Positions 9,928-17,943 of a stretch of 37,862 bases of DNA are shown piece by piece (positions within the stretch are counted from its first letter, which is position 1; each line of letters begins with the position of its first letter). This stretch comes from Arenimonas sp. Lineage in GTDB: Bacteria; Pseudomonadota; Gammaproteobacteria; Xanthomonadales; Xanthomonadaceae. Both the position numbers and the translations under genes were made by a program. Below the pieces are notes generated by a model. It ran no database searches and was not told the origin of the DNA. It was given only the letters and a program-made list of their open reading frames with translations. The stretch covers positions 1 to 37,862 of the forward strand of contig NZ_JALHQI010000028.1 in assembly GCF_022842045.1 (NCBI RefSeq), written 5' to 3'.

Positions 9928-11691
9928 CTACTGGCCGCAACTCGATGCCGCTGCCGCGGACACGATCGCCGACCTTTCGGCCTCGGAGATCAGCCCCTCC
10001 GCACGGAACCGGTTCGCGGACTGGGCCACGCTGGACACGTACTTGCCCTTGTTCCGCCAGGGCATGATGGTCCCCGCGGGACCGGGGCACGGACTCAGCT
10101 GCGCAATCGAGCAGCCGACGCCATCGATTATCTGCGCCGTGCTCGTGTTCGGGCAGTTGTCACCGTTGTTGGCAACACCATCACCATCGGCGTCGGCGTC
10201 ACAGGCATCGCCCGCGCCGTCCTGGTCGAAGTCGCGTTGGTCCGGATTGGCAAGTGCAGGGCAGTTGTCCAGCGTGTTGCCGGCGCCGTCGCCGTCCAGG
10301 TCGCCGTCGCAGGCGTTGCCCACGCCATCGCCATCCTGGTCCGCCTGCTGGGGGTTGGCCATCAGCGGGCAATTGTCGGCGCCGTCAGCCACGGTGTCAT
10401 TGTCGTCGTCGCCATCGCAGGCATCGCCCTGGCCGTCGCCATCGGCGTCGTCCTGCGCGGCATTGGCGTCGATGGGGCAGTTGTCCGCTTCGTTGAAGGC
10501 GCCGTCACCGTCGACGTCGGCATCGCACAGGTCACCAATGCCGTCCCCGTCGATATCCTCCTGGTCGTTGTTAAAGACCGAGGGGCAATTGTCGCTGGCA
10601 TCCGGGAAGTCGTCATTGTCGTCGTTGAGGTCGCACTCGTCGCCGACGCCGTCACTGTCGGTGTCGGTCTGGTCGACGTTGCCCGCGCTCGGGCAATTGT
10701 CGCTGCCATTGGCGAAGCCATCGTTGTCAAGGTCGGCGTCGCAGGCATCGCCCAGGCCATCGCCGTCGGCATCCCCTTGGCTTGCATTTGCCACAAGCGG
10801 GCAGTTGTCGATGTCATCGCTGGCGAGATCATTGTCATCGTCGCCATCGCAGGCGTCGCCCAGTCCGTCCTGGTCGTTGTCGGTCTGATTGGTGTTGGCA
10901 GTCGCCGGACAGTTGTCGGTGTTGTCGGCAACGCCATCGCCGTCACTGTCGACTGGCACGTTAACGTCGCCGTCGCGAACAGCCCATACAAAGATCGGGT
11001 AATCACCGTTGTTGGTGCTTACCGCACCAGTATGGGTGATGATCCAAATGGAATTGCCGAAGTGGTTCGGTATCGGCGCCTCAGTCCAGAACCAGCACGT
11101 CCCATTCTGGTGCGAATTGCAGTTCGGGACGGTGAAAAGTGGTGACTCATCGGGCGGGATCACGCCGCCCGGATAGTGGATGAAGGTGTTGGCGCACTCA
11201 TTCCATGCGGTGCCGCCATAGTGTTGCGGATGGTTGTCGTCTCCCGATTCGGTGCGCACGATCGGGCTGCAGAAGATCGGCACCGCCTGATCGTAGGGCG
11301 AGAGTAGGTCAGGCCTGAAGGTCGGCCGGATCTCGACGTGGATCAGGTGGTTGAGTTCGCCGGTACAGGCCGGCGACCACTGCGCGCCGCACCAGCCGCC
11401 GGTCGGCAGCCGCCAGTCGTCGTAGCCGGCATAGACCAGTTGGTCGACGAACTGCCGCGCCTGGGCCAGCGTCATCCGCCCGCCACCGTCCGCGCCCAGG
11501 CCCAATAGCTTGGCGTGGTTGGCGTTGGCCAGGAAGGTGACGTCCAGATGGTCGTCGTAGATCAAGCCATTGCCGCGTTCATGCAGCTCGGCGCGCGCGG
11601 ACTGCCCGGCCAAGGCCAGGCAGAGCACGATGAAGCATCGAAACAAGAAGCCACCGGTCGCCATGCGCCGGTCGAAGACTAGATTCCCCAT
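9928..11691 (-). CDS. Secreted DUF1566 protein with eight thrombospondin type 3 repeats
   Basis: A 587-residue exported protein. The signal peptide (FLFRCFIVLCLALAGQSARA) is followed by a Lcl/DUF1566 domain of about 210 residues with its usual signatures (GLIYDDHLDVTFLANANHAK, YAGYDDWRLPTGGW). Eight Asp-rich type 3 repeats of about 36 residues follow, each with DNCP and DxDxDGxGDxCD calcium-binding stretches. A tail of about 60 residues (PWRNKGKYVSSVAQSANRF ... SSCGQ) ends the protein and resembles a short C-terminal module seen in other secreted gammaproteobacterial proteins. Calcium would be needed for folding outside the cell. I chose the ATG at 11691, which has GGGGGCG eight bases upstream; ATGs at 11706 and 11664 are in frame. 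The role is unknown, perhaps cell surface or adhesion. Confidence 0.88.
   Translation of the reverse strand: MGNLVFDRRMATGGFLFRCFIVLCLALAGQSARAELHERGNGLIYDDHLDVTFLANANHAKLLGLGADGGGRMTLAQARQFVDQLVYAGYDDWRLPTGGWCGAQWSPACTGELNHLIHVEIRPTFRPDLLSPYDQAVPIFCSPIVRTESGDDNHPQHYGGTAWNECANTFIHYPGGVIPPDESPLFTVPNCNSHQNGTCWFWTEAPIPNHFGNSIWIITHTGAVSTNNGDYPIFVWAVRDGDVNVPVDSDGDGVADNTDNCPATANTNQTDNDQDGLGDACDGDDDNDLASDDIDNCPLVANASQGDADGDGLGDACDADLDNDGFANGSDNCPSAGNVDQTDTDSDGVGDECDLNDDNDDFPDASDNCPSVFNNDQEDIDGDGIGDLCDADVDGDGAFNEADNCPIDANAAQDDADGDGQGDACDGDDDNDTVADGADNCPLMANPQQADQDGDGVGNACDGDLDGDGAGNTLDNCPALANPDQRDFDQDGAGDACDADADGDGVANNGDNCPNTSTAQIIDGVGCSIAQLSPCPGPAGTIMPWRNKGKYVSSVAQSANRFRAEGLISEAERSAIVSAAAASSCGQ
10110..10960 (-). 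repeat. Tandem type 3 repeats, period about 108 bp
   Basis: Degenerate tandem coding repeats within the DUF1566 gene. The protein repeats the pattern DNCP ... DxDGxGDxCDxDxDxDG eight times, and the DNA is accordingly rich in GTCGCCATCG-like strings. The units are diverged at DNA level, so this is an old protein repeat rather than a recent expansion. Confidence 0.85.
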
Positions 11692-11992
11692 GACAGTCGC
11701 CCCCATTGCGTGATTCGCATGTCGCCTGCGAAGCGGGGGAATTGATTGCCGTCCGTGCGTCTCCACGGGTCTGTTCCCATGGTGGTTTGCGGCGGCGCCC
11801 CGACGTCCATCCCCTTCCCCGGGATAGGCGGGATATTCCCCTGGCCGACCTGTCATGCGAATTGGGCGGCGCGTGATCTTCGCTCCTGGCTCGATTGGAA
11901 AGTCAAGCGCATCGGCGGCTGGAAAACACGATTTCGCCAGATGCCGTCCTAGCCCATCCATGCCATGACCGGCGCCGGCGCCGCTTGTCGTT
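11692..11992 (-). promoter_or_regulatory. Leader/intergenic region upstream of the type 3 repeat gene
   Basis: A 301-base gap without a convincing gene, noticeably less GC-rich than its surroundings. On the minus strand about 65-100 bases before the ATG it holds GCAAACC (11784-11790), a 7-bp hairpin (CCATGGG, loop AACAGA, CCCGTGG; 11763-11782) and ACGCA (11756-11760). This order recalls the first half of the cyclic-di-GMP-I (GEMM) riboswitch, but the second half does not match. TTGACT at 11901-11906 has no acceptable -10 box. The promoter of the gene should lie here. Confidence 0.35.
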
Positions 11993-12958
11993 TCATTCCC
12001 CGGCCGGGGCCAGCAGTGCAGCCGCGGGGCCGTCCAAGGGCGACACGAAGCCGTCGCTGTCCAGCCCGGCCACGGCGAATGCAGCGCGCATGGCACCCAT
12101 TGCGCGCGAGGCCGTCGCCGCGTCCTCGCACCAGGCGAACACGCTGGGGCCGGCGCCGGACAGGCTTGCGCCCATCGCACCGGCGTCCATCGCCGCCTGC
12201 TTCACCGCCGCGAAGCCCGGGACCAGCGGCGCCCGGCGCGGCTCCACCAGGGCATCGCGCAGGCCGGCGCGCACCAGCGCCGCATCGCCCCGCTCGCAGC
12301 CGAGTAGGACCTGGGAAAGATTCGCGGTTTGCCGGACCAGGTCGGCCAGCGGGTAAGGCGCGGCCAGCACTTCGCGCGCACGCAGGGTCTCGAGCACGAA
12401 GTGCGGGTGCACCAGCGCGCAGTGCCAGGCCGCCGGTGGCGACAGCCGCAGCAGGCGGTCGGGCGTGGCCAGCACCAGCCCGCCCAGCAGCATCGGGCCG
12501 ACGTTGTCGCCGGTGCGCGCGCCGCTGGCGACTGATTCGCCGGCCAGCGCGTGCGGGTACAGCGCCTCGCGCGACAGCGGGGTCGGCAGCAGCGCGTTCG
12601 CCGCCACCAGCGCCGCCACGCAGGACGCGGCCGAGCCGCCCATGCCCGAGCCGAGCGCGATGCCCTTGTCGAGTTCGAGCTCGAAGCCGTGGCCGGGGCA
12701 TTCGGCTTCCAGCAGCGACAGCAGTGCAGCGCCGGCGGTGTTCGCGGCCGGCTCCCGCGGCAGCTCGGTGACGACGCCGCGGATGGCGGTGATGTGCACG
12801 CCCGGGCGCTCGCACCGGCGCACGGTGGCCATGTCGCCGGCGCCGCTGACGCTGTGACCCAGCAGGTCGAAGCCGACCGCGACGTTGCCCACCGAGGCTG
12901 GAGAGAAGGCGCGGGCGATGCGGGGCGGGTGGCCGTCGGGGGAAAGGGGGGGATTCAT
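11993..12958 (-). CDS. thrB: Homoserine kinase (GHMP family)
   Basis: ThrB phosphorylates L-homoserine to O-phosphohomoserine, the branch step toward threonine. The 321 residues show the GHMP kinase layout: N-terminal [17 protein letters not shown], the ATP-binding loop [18 protein letters not shown] at about 97-113, and a C-terminal glycine-rich [17 protein letters not shown]. Cytoplasmic. The ATG at 12958 has only a weak ribosome site. In many relatives thrB lies with thrA and thrC in one operon; here it is between two unrelated secreted-protein genes, so threonine-operon context is absent on this side. Confidence 0.95.
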   Translation of the reverse strand: MNPPLSPDGHPPRIARAFSPASVGNVAVGFDLLGHSVSGAGDMATVRRCERPGVHITAIRGVVTELPREPAANTAGAALLSLLEAECPGHGFELELDKGIALGSGMGGSAASCVAALVAANALLPTPLSREALYPHALAGESVASGARTGDNVGPMLLGGLVLATPDRLLRLSPPAAWHCALVHPHFVLETLRAREVLAAPYPLADLVRQTANLSQVLLGCERGDAALVRAGLRDALVEPRRAPLVPGFAAVKQAAMDAGAMGASLSGAGPSVFAWCEDAATASRAMGAMRAAFAVAGLDSDGFVSPLDGPAAALLAPAGE

Positions 12959-13025
12959 CTGCTGGTGCCGGAAAAGTGGCTGTCATTTTGCACCGGGCCG
13001 CACGCGCGGCGTGCCTTCGGGGCAT

Positions 13026-13057
13026 GAAAAGGGCCGGCCCGGACACGCGGTCCGGCC
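13026..13057 (-). terminator. Intrinsic terminator after the secreted orphan gene
   Basis: On the minus strand GGCCGGAC pairs with GTCCGGGCC with one bulge (arms 13050-13057 and 13036-13044), followed by GGCCCTTTTC. It lies 36 bases past the stop of the orphan gene and ahead of thrB. The T-run is short. Confidence 0.6.
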
Positions 13058-13092
13058 ATCCGGGCAAGTGACGGAGACGACCGGTGTCGGGC

Positions 13093-13959
13093 TCAGCAGC
13101 CGCCCAGGCGGACGGCGGTACCCCGTTCGGTGCGGACGGTGGTCTTGGGGCCGTACTCGTCGCCGGAGGATTCCGTGCGCGTCATTTCCACGCGGTCGGT
13201 GGACAAGTCGACTTCGAGGCGGGTTTCCTCGATGGCGTGGTAGATCTGGTTGGCATGCGTCTCAAGCGAGCGGCAGCGCCAGCGTGCATCCACCCGCGTG
13301 GGCGAACGGCTGAGCTCGAGCCAGACGCATTTTTCTCCCTCCGGCCCCACCTCCATCACGGCGGACAGGTCCTCGAGCGTTTCGCAGCCGGTGGACTCGT
13401 CGATCACGCCATCGCCGGGCTCCCAAACGCGAGTGCTCCACCGTCCGGGCAACGCCGCCGGCGTGGGCGCCGGGCGAGCGGCCTCGGCCTCCGCGGCGAT
13501 CGAGCGATCTATTTCAGCAACCCAGGCCGGATCGTTGCCCACCTGGGCGATCAGGCCGCGCGCCCGGCGCGCGTCACGTCGTACGCCCCCGCCGCCATAG
13601 AACAGCAACTGGGCGGCGCGCACATTGGCGAACATCCAGCGTCGCCAGCCCAGTGTGCCCGGCGGGTGGCCCTGGGTGAGCCCGATCAGGCGCTGCAGGG
13701 TTGCCAGTGCCGCCGGCCGGTCCACCTGATGGTTGTTGTAGCCGTACTCATGGTTCCCCGCGTCGTTCCAGAGGCGGACGCTTTCGACCTGATTGCATTC
13801 GGGACCGAGCTGGCGGCCCAGCGCGGCCGAATCCGTGGCCACCGGGTCCGCGTCGGCACACCCGGGAAAGGGCGCTGCCTGCGCCTGCGCACGGGTGCTG
13901 GTGGCCGCCAGCAGGAACACGGTGAAAACGCAGATAGCCATGGAAGCGGGAAGTGTCAT
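13093..13959 (-). CDS. Secreted protein of unknown function
   Basis: I do not recognise this 288-residue protein. MTLPASMAICVFTVFLLAATSTRAQA is a clear Sec signal peptide with cleavage around residue 26, so it should be periplasmic or secreted. The mature part has one helical, Trp/Arg-rich half (VRLWNDAGNHEYGYNNHQVD, RWMFANVRAAQLLFYGGGG) and one beta-rich, charged half (residues about 170-288) whose cysteines could form disulfides. The last residues RGTAVRLGGC end at a terminal cysteine. There is no lipobox. It is flanked by tRNA-Ala upstream and thrB downstream and has its own terminator, so it is probably a single-gene unit. Confidence 0.75.
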   Translation of the reverse strand: MTLPASMAICVFTVFLLAATSTRAQAQAAPFPGCADADPVATDSAALGRQLGPECNQVESVRLWNDAGNHEYGYNNHQVDRPAALATLQRLIGLTQGHPPGTLGWRRWMFANVRAAQLLFYGGGGVRRDARRARGLIAQVGNDPAWVAEIDRSIAAEAEAARPAPTPAALPGRWSTRVWEPGDGVIDESTGCETLEDLSAVMEVGPEGEKCVWLELSRSPTRVDARWRCRSLETHANQIYHAIEETRLEVDLSTDRVEMTRTESSGDEYGPKTTVRTERGTAVRLGGC

Positions 13960-14032
13960 GCGGAGTTTCCGGTCCGGGCGGGCGACGTCCGGCGCCAGCG
14001 TACCTGATCGACGCTGCGGTGGCAGGGTGCCG

Positions 14033-14063
14033 GAAACAAAAAGCCGGCCTCGGGGGCCGGCTT
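14033..14063 (-). terminator. Intrinsic terminator of tRNA-Ala
   Basis: AAGCCGGCC (14041-14049) and GGCCGGCTT (14055-14063) form a perfect 9-bp stem with a five-base loop. On the minus strand the stem ends in TT and runs into TTTGTTTCC. It starts 12 bases after the tRNA CCA. Confidence 0.85.
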
Positions 14064-14075
14064 CCTGTTAATTCG

Positions 14076-14151
14076 TGGTGGAGAGGATGGGGATCGAACC
14101 CACGACCTCATCGATGCGAACGATGCGCTCTCCCAGCTGAGCTACCCCCCC
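14076..14151 (-). tRNA. tRNA-Ala (anticodon CGC), CCA encoded
   Basis: Read on the minus strand from 14151. The acceptor strand is seven Gs, pairing with CCTCTCC through two G-U pairs, one of them G3-U70, the alanine identity element. The D arm is GCTCAGCTGGGAGAGC. The anticodon arm CATCG-TTCGCAT-CGATG gives CGC, reading GCG. The T arm contains GTTCGATCC. Discriminator A and CCA are encoded; 76 nt. Confidence 0.96.
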
Positions 14152-14166
14152 ACAGAAGGTCCGGGA

Positions 14167-14195
14167 ATTATACGGATGCCATGTGGCCATGGCTA
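14167..14195 (-). promoter_or_regulatory. Sigma-70 promoter of tRNA-Ala
   Basis: On the minus strand TAGCCA (14190-14195), a 17-base spacer and a perfect TATAAT (14167-14172), ending 15 bases before the mature tRNA 5' end. It sits in the 54-bp gap after rnd. Confidence 0.75.
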
Positions 14196-14205
14196 GCCGT
14201 CCGGT

Positions 14206-15294
14206 TCAGGTCGTCGGGATCAGCGGCGCCAGCACCGGCTCGAGCAGGTCGCGGCGCCAGCCGGCCAGCGCCGGCGGCCAGCCGCGCCCCTCGAGCATGG
14301 CCTCGAGGTGGCGGCGGGCGCACAGCAGGCCTTCGGGCAGGCCCTGCGACTGCGCGACGGCGGCCACGGCGTCCTGCATGGCGCGCACCTTCTGCTTGTC
14401 CAGGCTGTCAGCCTTGGGCAGGGGGATGGCGCGGTCCGCTTCAGAAAGCGGCGCATTGACGACGTCGTACAGCGCGCCGCGCGACTTGCGCGGAGCCTTC
14501 GGGTGGCGGTCGAGCACGGCGTTGAAGTCGCGCTGGTCCGCGGGCGGGCGCCGGGCCAGCGCCACCGCCAGCTCGTTGTCGATGATCCAGCTCTTGGGCT
14601 TGTCGCTGCGGCGGGCTTCCTGGTCGCGCCAGCGCAGGATCCGGCACAGGCGCGCCTGCGCGTCGGCGTCCAGGCCATGGGCGCTGCGCAGGGAAAGGTG
14701 CGGCCAGGGTTCGTCGCTCTCGTCGGCGGCGTTGGCCAGCGCGCGCTCGGCGTCGGCGAACAGCCAGGCGTGGCGGCCCAGTTCGAACAGCCTGGCGTCC
14801 AGCGATGCGTGCACCGCGTGCAGGTGGCGCACGTCGTCGGCGGCGTACTCACGCTGCGATTCGCTCAGCGGGCGCCGCAGCCAGTCCGAGCGGGTCTCGC
14901 CCTTGGCCAGGGTGATGCCGGTGACCTGTTCGACCAGCTTCTGGTAGCCCAGCCCGGCCCCCAGGCCCGCCAGGGCCGCGGCCACCTGGGTGTCGAACAG
15001 CGGCGCCGGCAGGGCAGCGCAACCGCGCTGCAGCGCCTGGAGGTCTTCGCTGGCGCTGTGCATCAGCTTGGTGACGCCGGGATCGACCAGCAGCGGGCGC
15101 AGCGCGGTGTCCATGCCGGGCACCAGCGGGTCGACCAGCAGGATGTCATCGGGGATGGCCAGCTGCACCAGGGCCAGCTGCGGGTAGTAGGTGCGTTCGC
15201 GGATGAACTCGGTGTCCAGGGCCACCAGGGGCTGGCCAGACCAGCGGTCGAGGCGTTCGGACAGGGCTTGCGGGGTGTCGATCCAGAGGCTCAA
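14206..15294 (-). CDS. rnd: Ribonuclease D
   Basis: A 3'-5' exoribonuclease that trims tRNA precursors and other stable RNAs. The 362 residues show the DEDDy exonuclease domain: D27 and E29 in ALDTEFIRE, D84 in HSASEDLQAL, and Y150 with D154 in REYAADDVRHLH. A C-terminal HRDC-type helical domain starts near residue 205 (LRSAHGLDADAQARLCRIL). The length fits the E. coli enzyme (375). Its stop lies 54 bases upstream of tRNA-Ala on the same strand, but that tRNA has its own promoter. It is divergent from the lipoprotein gene at 15386, with 91 bp between starts. Confidence 0.96.
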   Translation of the reverse strand: MSLWIDTPQALSERLDRWSGQPLVALDTEFIRERTYYPQLALVQLAIPDDILLVDPLVPGMDTALRPLLVDPGVTKLMHSASEDLQALQRGCAALPAPLFDTQVAAALAGLGAGLGYQKLVEQVTGITLAKGETRSDWLRRPLSESQREYAADDVRHLHAVHASLDARLFELGRHAWLFADAERALANAADESDEPWPHLSLRSAHGLDADAQARLCRILRWRDQEARRSDKPKSWIIDNELAVALARRPPADQRDFNAVLDRHPKAPRKSRGALYDVVNAPLSEADRAIPLPKADSLDKQKVRAMQDAVAAVAQSQGLPEGLLCARRHLEAMLEGRGWPPALAGWRRDLLEPVLAPLIPTT

Positions 15295-15385
15295 GGGCGG
15301 TGACTGTGGTTGCCAGAAGCCGGCACCTTAGCCTAAGTTCGGGCCGACCACGTCCCCGGCGCGTCCCGGGCGCACACGAGCAGAG

Positions 15386-17314
15386 ATGAAGCACACCCTC
15401 AGAACCCCGTTCCCGGCCTGGCTCCTGGCCTGCGGACTGCTTGCCGGCTGCGGTGCCCCGGAGGACCCGGCGGCGCCGGCCGTGCCGGAGACCGTGGACC
15501 CGGCCGAGCTCGAGGCCGCGATCGAGGTGGAGGAAGCCGCGCCCGGCCCCGCGCCCGAGGTGCCGGCCTGGTCGCCGGTGGTGGTGCCGGTCGCGCCCGG
15601 CGAGTTCCGCGAGAGCCTGCGCGCCGCGGGCGTGGCGATCGAAGAAGGTCGGCTGCTGGCGTCGCTGTCGACGCCGCAGGCAGCGGCAGGTACCGACGCC
15701 GCCAACCCCGGCGCAGGCGCGCCCGCGGGCGCCGAAACCGACGCCGCCGATCCCGGCGCACTGGAGCTTTACCTGGGCATCGTCGCCACCGATGCCGAGC
15801 ACCGCGAGGCCAACGCCGGCATCGATGCCGTGACCACGCAGCTGGTGCTGCAGGGCCGCGCCGCGCTCGTCGATGGCCGCGTGCTCGAGGCGCAGCAGAT
15901 CGAGCGCGTGCTGGTGCGCGCCCGGCCACAGCACCCGGACCTGGCCGGCTACCGCACGGCCATCGAGTCCGCGCTCAAGGCGCAGGACCTGGTGCAACTG
16001 GGCGACACCCGCGTGCGCGGCAACCGCATCTTCAAGCCCGAAGGCAAGGGGGCGGTGGTCGCCTATCGCGAAGCACTGCAGGCGTTCCCTGGGTTCCTGC
16101 CGGCCCGCGACGGGCTGGCGCGGCTTCAGGCCAGCTGGCTGGACCGGGCGCTGCAGGCGGCGCAGGCCGGCGAGTACGCCGAGGCCGAACGGTTGCAGGC
16201 CGAAGCCGCGCGGATCGTCGCCGACTCCCCGGCGCTGCAGGACATGGCCGCGCGCATCGTCGAACTCCGGCAGGCGCGCACCGAGCAGCTGCTGGCCCAG
16301 GGCCACGCCGCCGTGGATGCGCTGGACCTGGAGCTGGCGGCGCGCCGGCTGGCCGAGGCCGAGCGCGCTTCGCTGCAGTCGCGCGGGCTCGATGCGCTGA
16401 GCGAACGCATCGCATTGGCCCGCCACTACGGCCGCTTCCGGCCGGGGCAGGTGTTTCGTGATCCGCTCGCGGCCGGCGGCGAGGCGCCGGAGATGGTGGT
16501 GCTGCCCCACGGCGCGTTCCGCATGGGTTCGCCCGAGGGCGAGCCCGGCCGCCAGGACAACGAGGGCCCCGTGCACGAGGTCGCGTTCCCGCGCGGCGTG
16601 GCGATGGCGCGCAATGAGGTGACCGTCGCCGACTTCGGGCGCTTCGTCGAGGCCACGCAGTACCGCAGCGTCGCGCAGCGCCGCGGCCGCTCGACCGTGT
16701 ACGACGAGCGCGGCGGCGTGATGGGCGAACACCGCGGCGTCGACTGGCGCCGCGACCACGCCGGCCGCAAGGCCGCGCCCGATTTGCCGGTGGTGCACGT
16801 CGCGTTCGAGGACGCCGAAGCCTACGTTGCCTGGCTGTCGGCGCAGACCGGGCAACGCTACCGCCTGCCCAGCGAGGCCGAATTCGAGTACGCCCTGCGT
16901 GGCGGTCGCGCCGAGGCCTACGCCTGGGGCGATGAAGCACCGACCCGCGTGGTCGGCAACCTGACCGGCGATGGCGACACCTCGCGCCTGGGCCGGCGCT
17001 GGTCCAATGCCATCCCGGATTACGCCGACGGCCACTGGGGCCCGGCGCCGGTGCGCAGTTTCCCGGCCGAGGCCTTCGGTACCTTCGACCTGATCGGGAA
17101 CGTCTCGGAGTGGGTGCAGGACTGTTGGCACGACAGCTACCGGCGCGCGCCCGGCGACGGTACGGCCTGGGTCAACCCGGGCTGCACCGATCGGGTGATC
17201 CGGGGCGCGTCTTGGGCCAGCACGCTCGACCGCGCGCGCTCGGCCTATCGCCAGCCCAGCCCCGCCGGCACCACGCATGCGCGGCTGGGCTTCCGGGTGG
17301 TGCGCGACATCTGA
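15386..17314 (+). CDS. Lipoprotein with TPR-like region and FGE-sulfatase-like domain
   Basis: A 642-residue envelope protein. The signal ends in the lipobox L-A-G-C with C22 as the lipidated residue, followed by a Pro/Glu/Ala linker. Residues about 125-350 are helical and TPR-like (repeated AxxxxxGxxxEAExLQAEA patterns). The C-terminal part, from GAFRMGSPEGEPGRQ near 376, is a formylglycine-generating-enzyme/sulfatase-modifying domain: NEVTVADFGRFVEAT, YRLPSEAEFEYALRGG, GNVSEWVQD, LGFRVVRD. At the place where true oxidases have the copper-binding cysteine pair the sequence is RGASWASTLDRARSAYR (from 606), with no cysteine, so formylglycine formation is unlikely. It is more likely a binding or scaffold protein. 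No sulfatase gene is nearby. Confidence 0.88.
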   Translation: MKHTLRTPFPAWLLACGLLAGCGAPEDPAAPAVPETVDPAELEAAIEVEEAAPGPAPEVPAWSPVVVPVAPGEFRESLRAAGVAIEEGRLLASLSTPQAAAGTDAANPGAGAPAGAETDAADPGALELYLGIVATDAEHREANAGIDAVTTQLVLQGRAALVDGRVLEAQQIERVLVRARPQHPDLAGYRTAIESALKAQDLVQLGDTRVRGNRIFKPEGKGAVVAYREALQAFPGFLPARDGLARLQASWLDRALQAAQAGEYAEAERLQAEAARIVADSPALQDMAARIVELRQARTEQLLAQGHAAVDALDLELAARRLAEAERASLQSRGLDALSERIALARHYGRFRPGQVFRDPLAAGGEAPEMVVLPHGAFRMGSPEGEPGRQDNEGPVHEVAFPRGVAMARNEVTVADFGRFVEATQYRSVAQRRGRSTVYDERGGVMGEHRGVDWRRDHAGRKAAPDLPVVHVAFEDAEAYVAWLSAQTGQRYRLPSEAEFEYALRGGRAEAYAWGDEAPTRVVGNLTGDGDTSRLGRRWSNAIPDYADGHWGPAPVRSFPAEAFGTFDLIGNVSEWVQDCWHDSYRRAPGDGTAWVNPGCTDRVIRGASWASTLDRARSAYRQPSPAGTTHARLGFRVVRDI

Positions 17315-17329
17315 GGCCCGGCGCGGGCC
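17315..17329. terminator. Short hairpin between convergent genes
   Basis: GGCCCG, loop GCG, CGGGCC directly after the lipoprotein stop and ten bases before the phaR stop. A compact 6-bp stem without a T-run; a terminator role is only a guess from position. Confidence 0.3.
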
Positions 17330-17338
17330 CCGTGGTAT

Positions 17339-17842
17339 TCAGCGCGTGCGCGCTTTGTCCGCGGACTTCGCGCGGCCCTTCGCCCGGGCTTTCGGCGGAG
17401 GCGCCGTGACGCTGCCCAGGCCGCTCTGCAGCGAGCGCCAGATATCGAGGTTGCGTTCGGCCAGCTGGTTGAGCAGGCCCCAGGGCGCCTGGCCGACGAG
17501 GTTGCCGACGTGGCCGCGGAACTGCTGCTGCTGGTCGAGGAAGAACTGCAGGCTGCGCTCGAGGAAGCCGCCCAGCAGGCCCTGCAGCGAATCACCCCGG
17601 AAGCGGATCACCTGCACCAGCAGCTCGTTGGTGAAGATCGGCTGCCCGTGCTCCTCGTGCTCGGCGATGATTTGCATCAGCACGTTGCGGGTGAGGTCGC
17701 CGCCGGTCTTCGCATCGCGCACCACGAACTCCTCGCGGTCGACGATCAGCTGGCGGATGTCCTCGAGCGTGATGTAGCTCGAGATCCCCGTGTCGTAGAG
17801 GCGGCGGTTCGGGTACTTCTTGATGATGCGCGTTTGCGTCAT
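17339..17842 (-). CDS. phaR: Polyhydroxyalkanoate synthesis repressor PhaR
   Basis: A 167-residue DNA-binding protein of the PhaR family, which represses phasin and related genes and is released when it binds nascent polyhydroxybutyrate. The N-terminal domain (residues 4-64) is diagnostic: [20 protein letters not shown], then [20 protein letters not shown] and [11 protein letters not shown]. The polymer-binding region follows ([18 protein letters not shown], Gln-rich [13 protein letters not shown]). The tail is Lys/Arg/Ala-rich. I use the ATG at 17842 because the family starts at [14 protein letters not shown]. No PHA synthase or phasin gene lies in the window, so whether the host makes the polymer cannot be judged here. 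Confidence 0.93.
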   Translation of the reverse strand: MTQTRIIKKYPNRRLYDTGISSYITLEDIRQLIVDREEFVVRDAKTGGDLTRNVLMQIIAEHEEHGQPIFTNELLVQVIRFRGDSLQGLLGGFLERSLQFFLDQQQQFRGHVGNLVGQAPWGLLNQLAERNLDIWRSLQSGLGSVTAPPPKARAKGRAKSADKARTR

Positions 17843-17943
17843 GGATGCACCGGCTGTTCGACGGCCGCGGCGGCGTCGGGGGCCTGAAGCATCCCCCAGC
17901 AAGGACGCCCATGCAAGCGACTTTGGCCGCTTTCAAGCCGTCT

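Noticed and set aside
9826..11145. A long plus-strand frame with repetitive Val/Ile/Ala sequence
   Set aside because: It is the complement of the Asp-rich type 3 repeats; GTC and ATC are simply the reverse complements of GAC and GAT codons.
11878..11906. Promoter with TTGACT at -35 (minus strand)
   Set aside because: At 16-18 bases downstream only GCGAAG-like sequence is found; no -10 box.
11692..12180. N-terminal extension of the DUF1566 protein back to 12180
   Set aside because: It would overlap thrB in another frame and place the signal peptide deep inside the protein; the ATG at 11691 with a Shine-Dalgarno sequence is far better.
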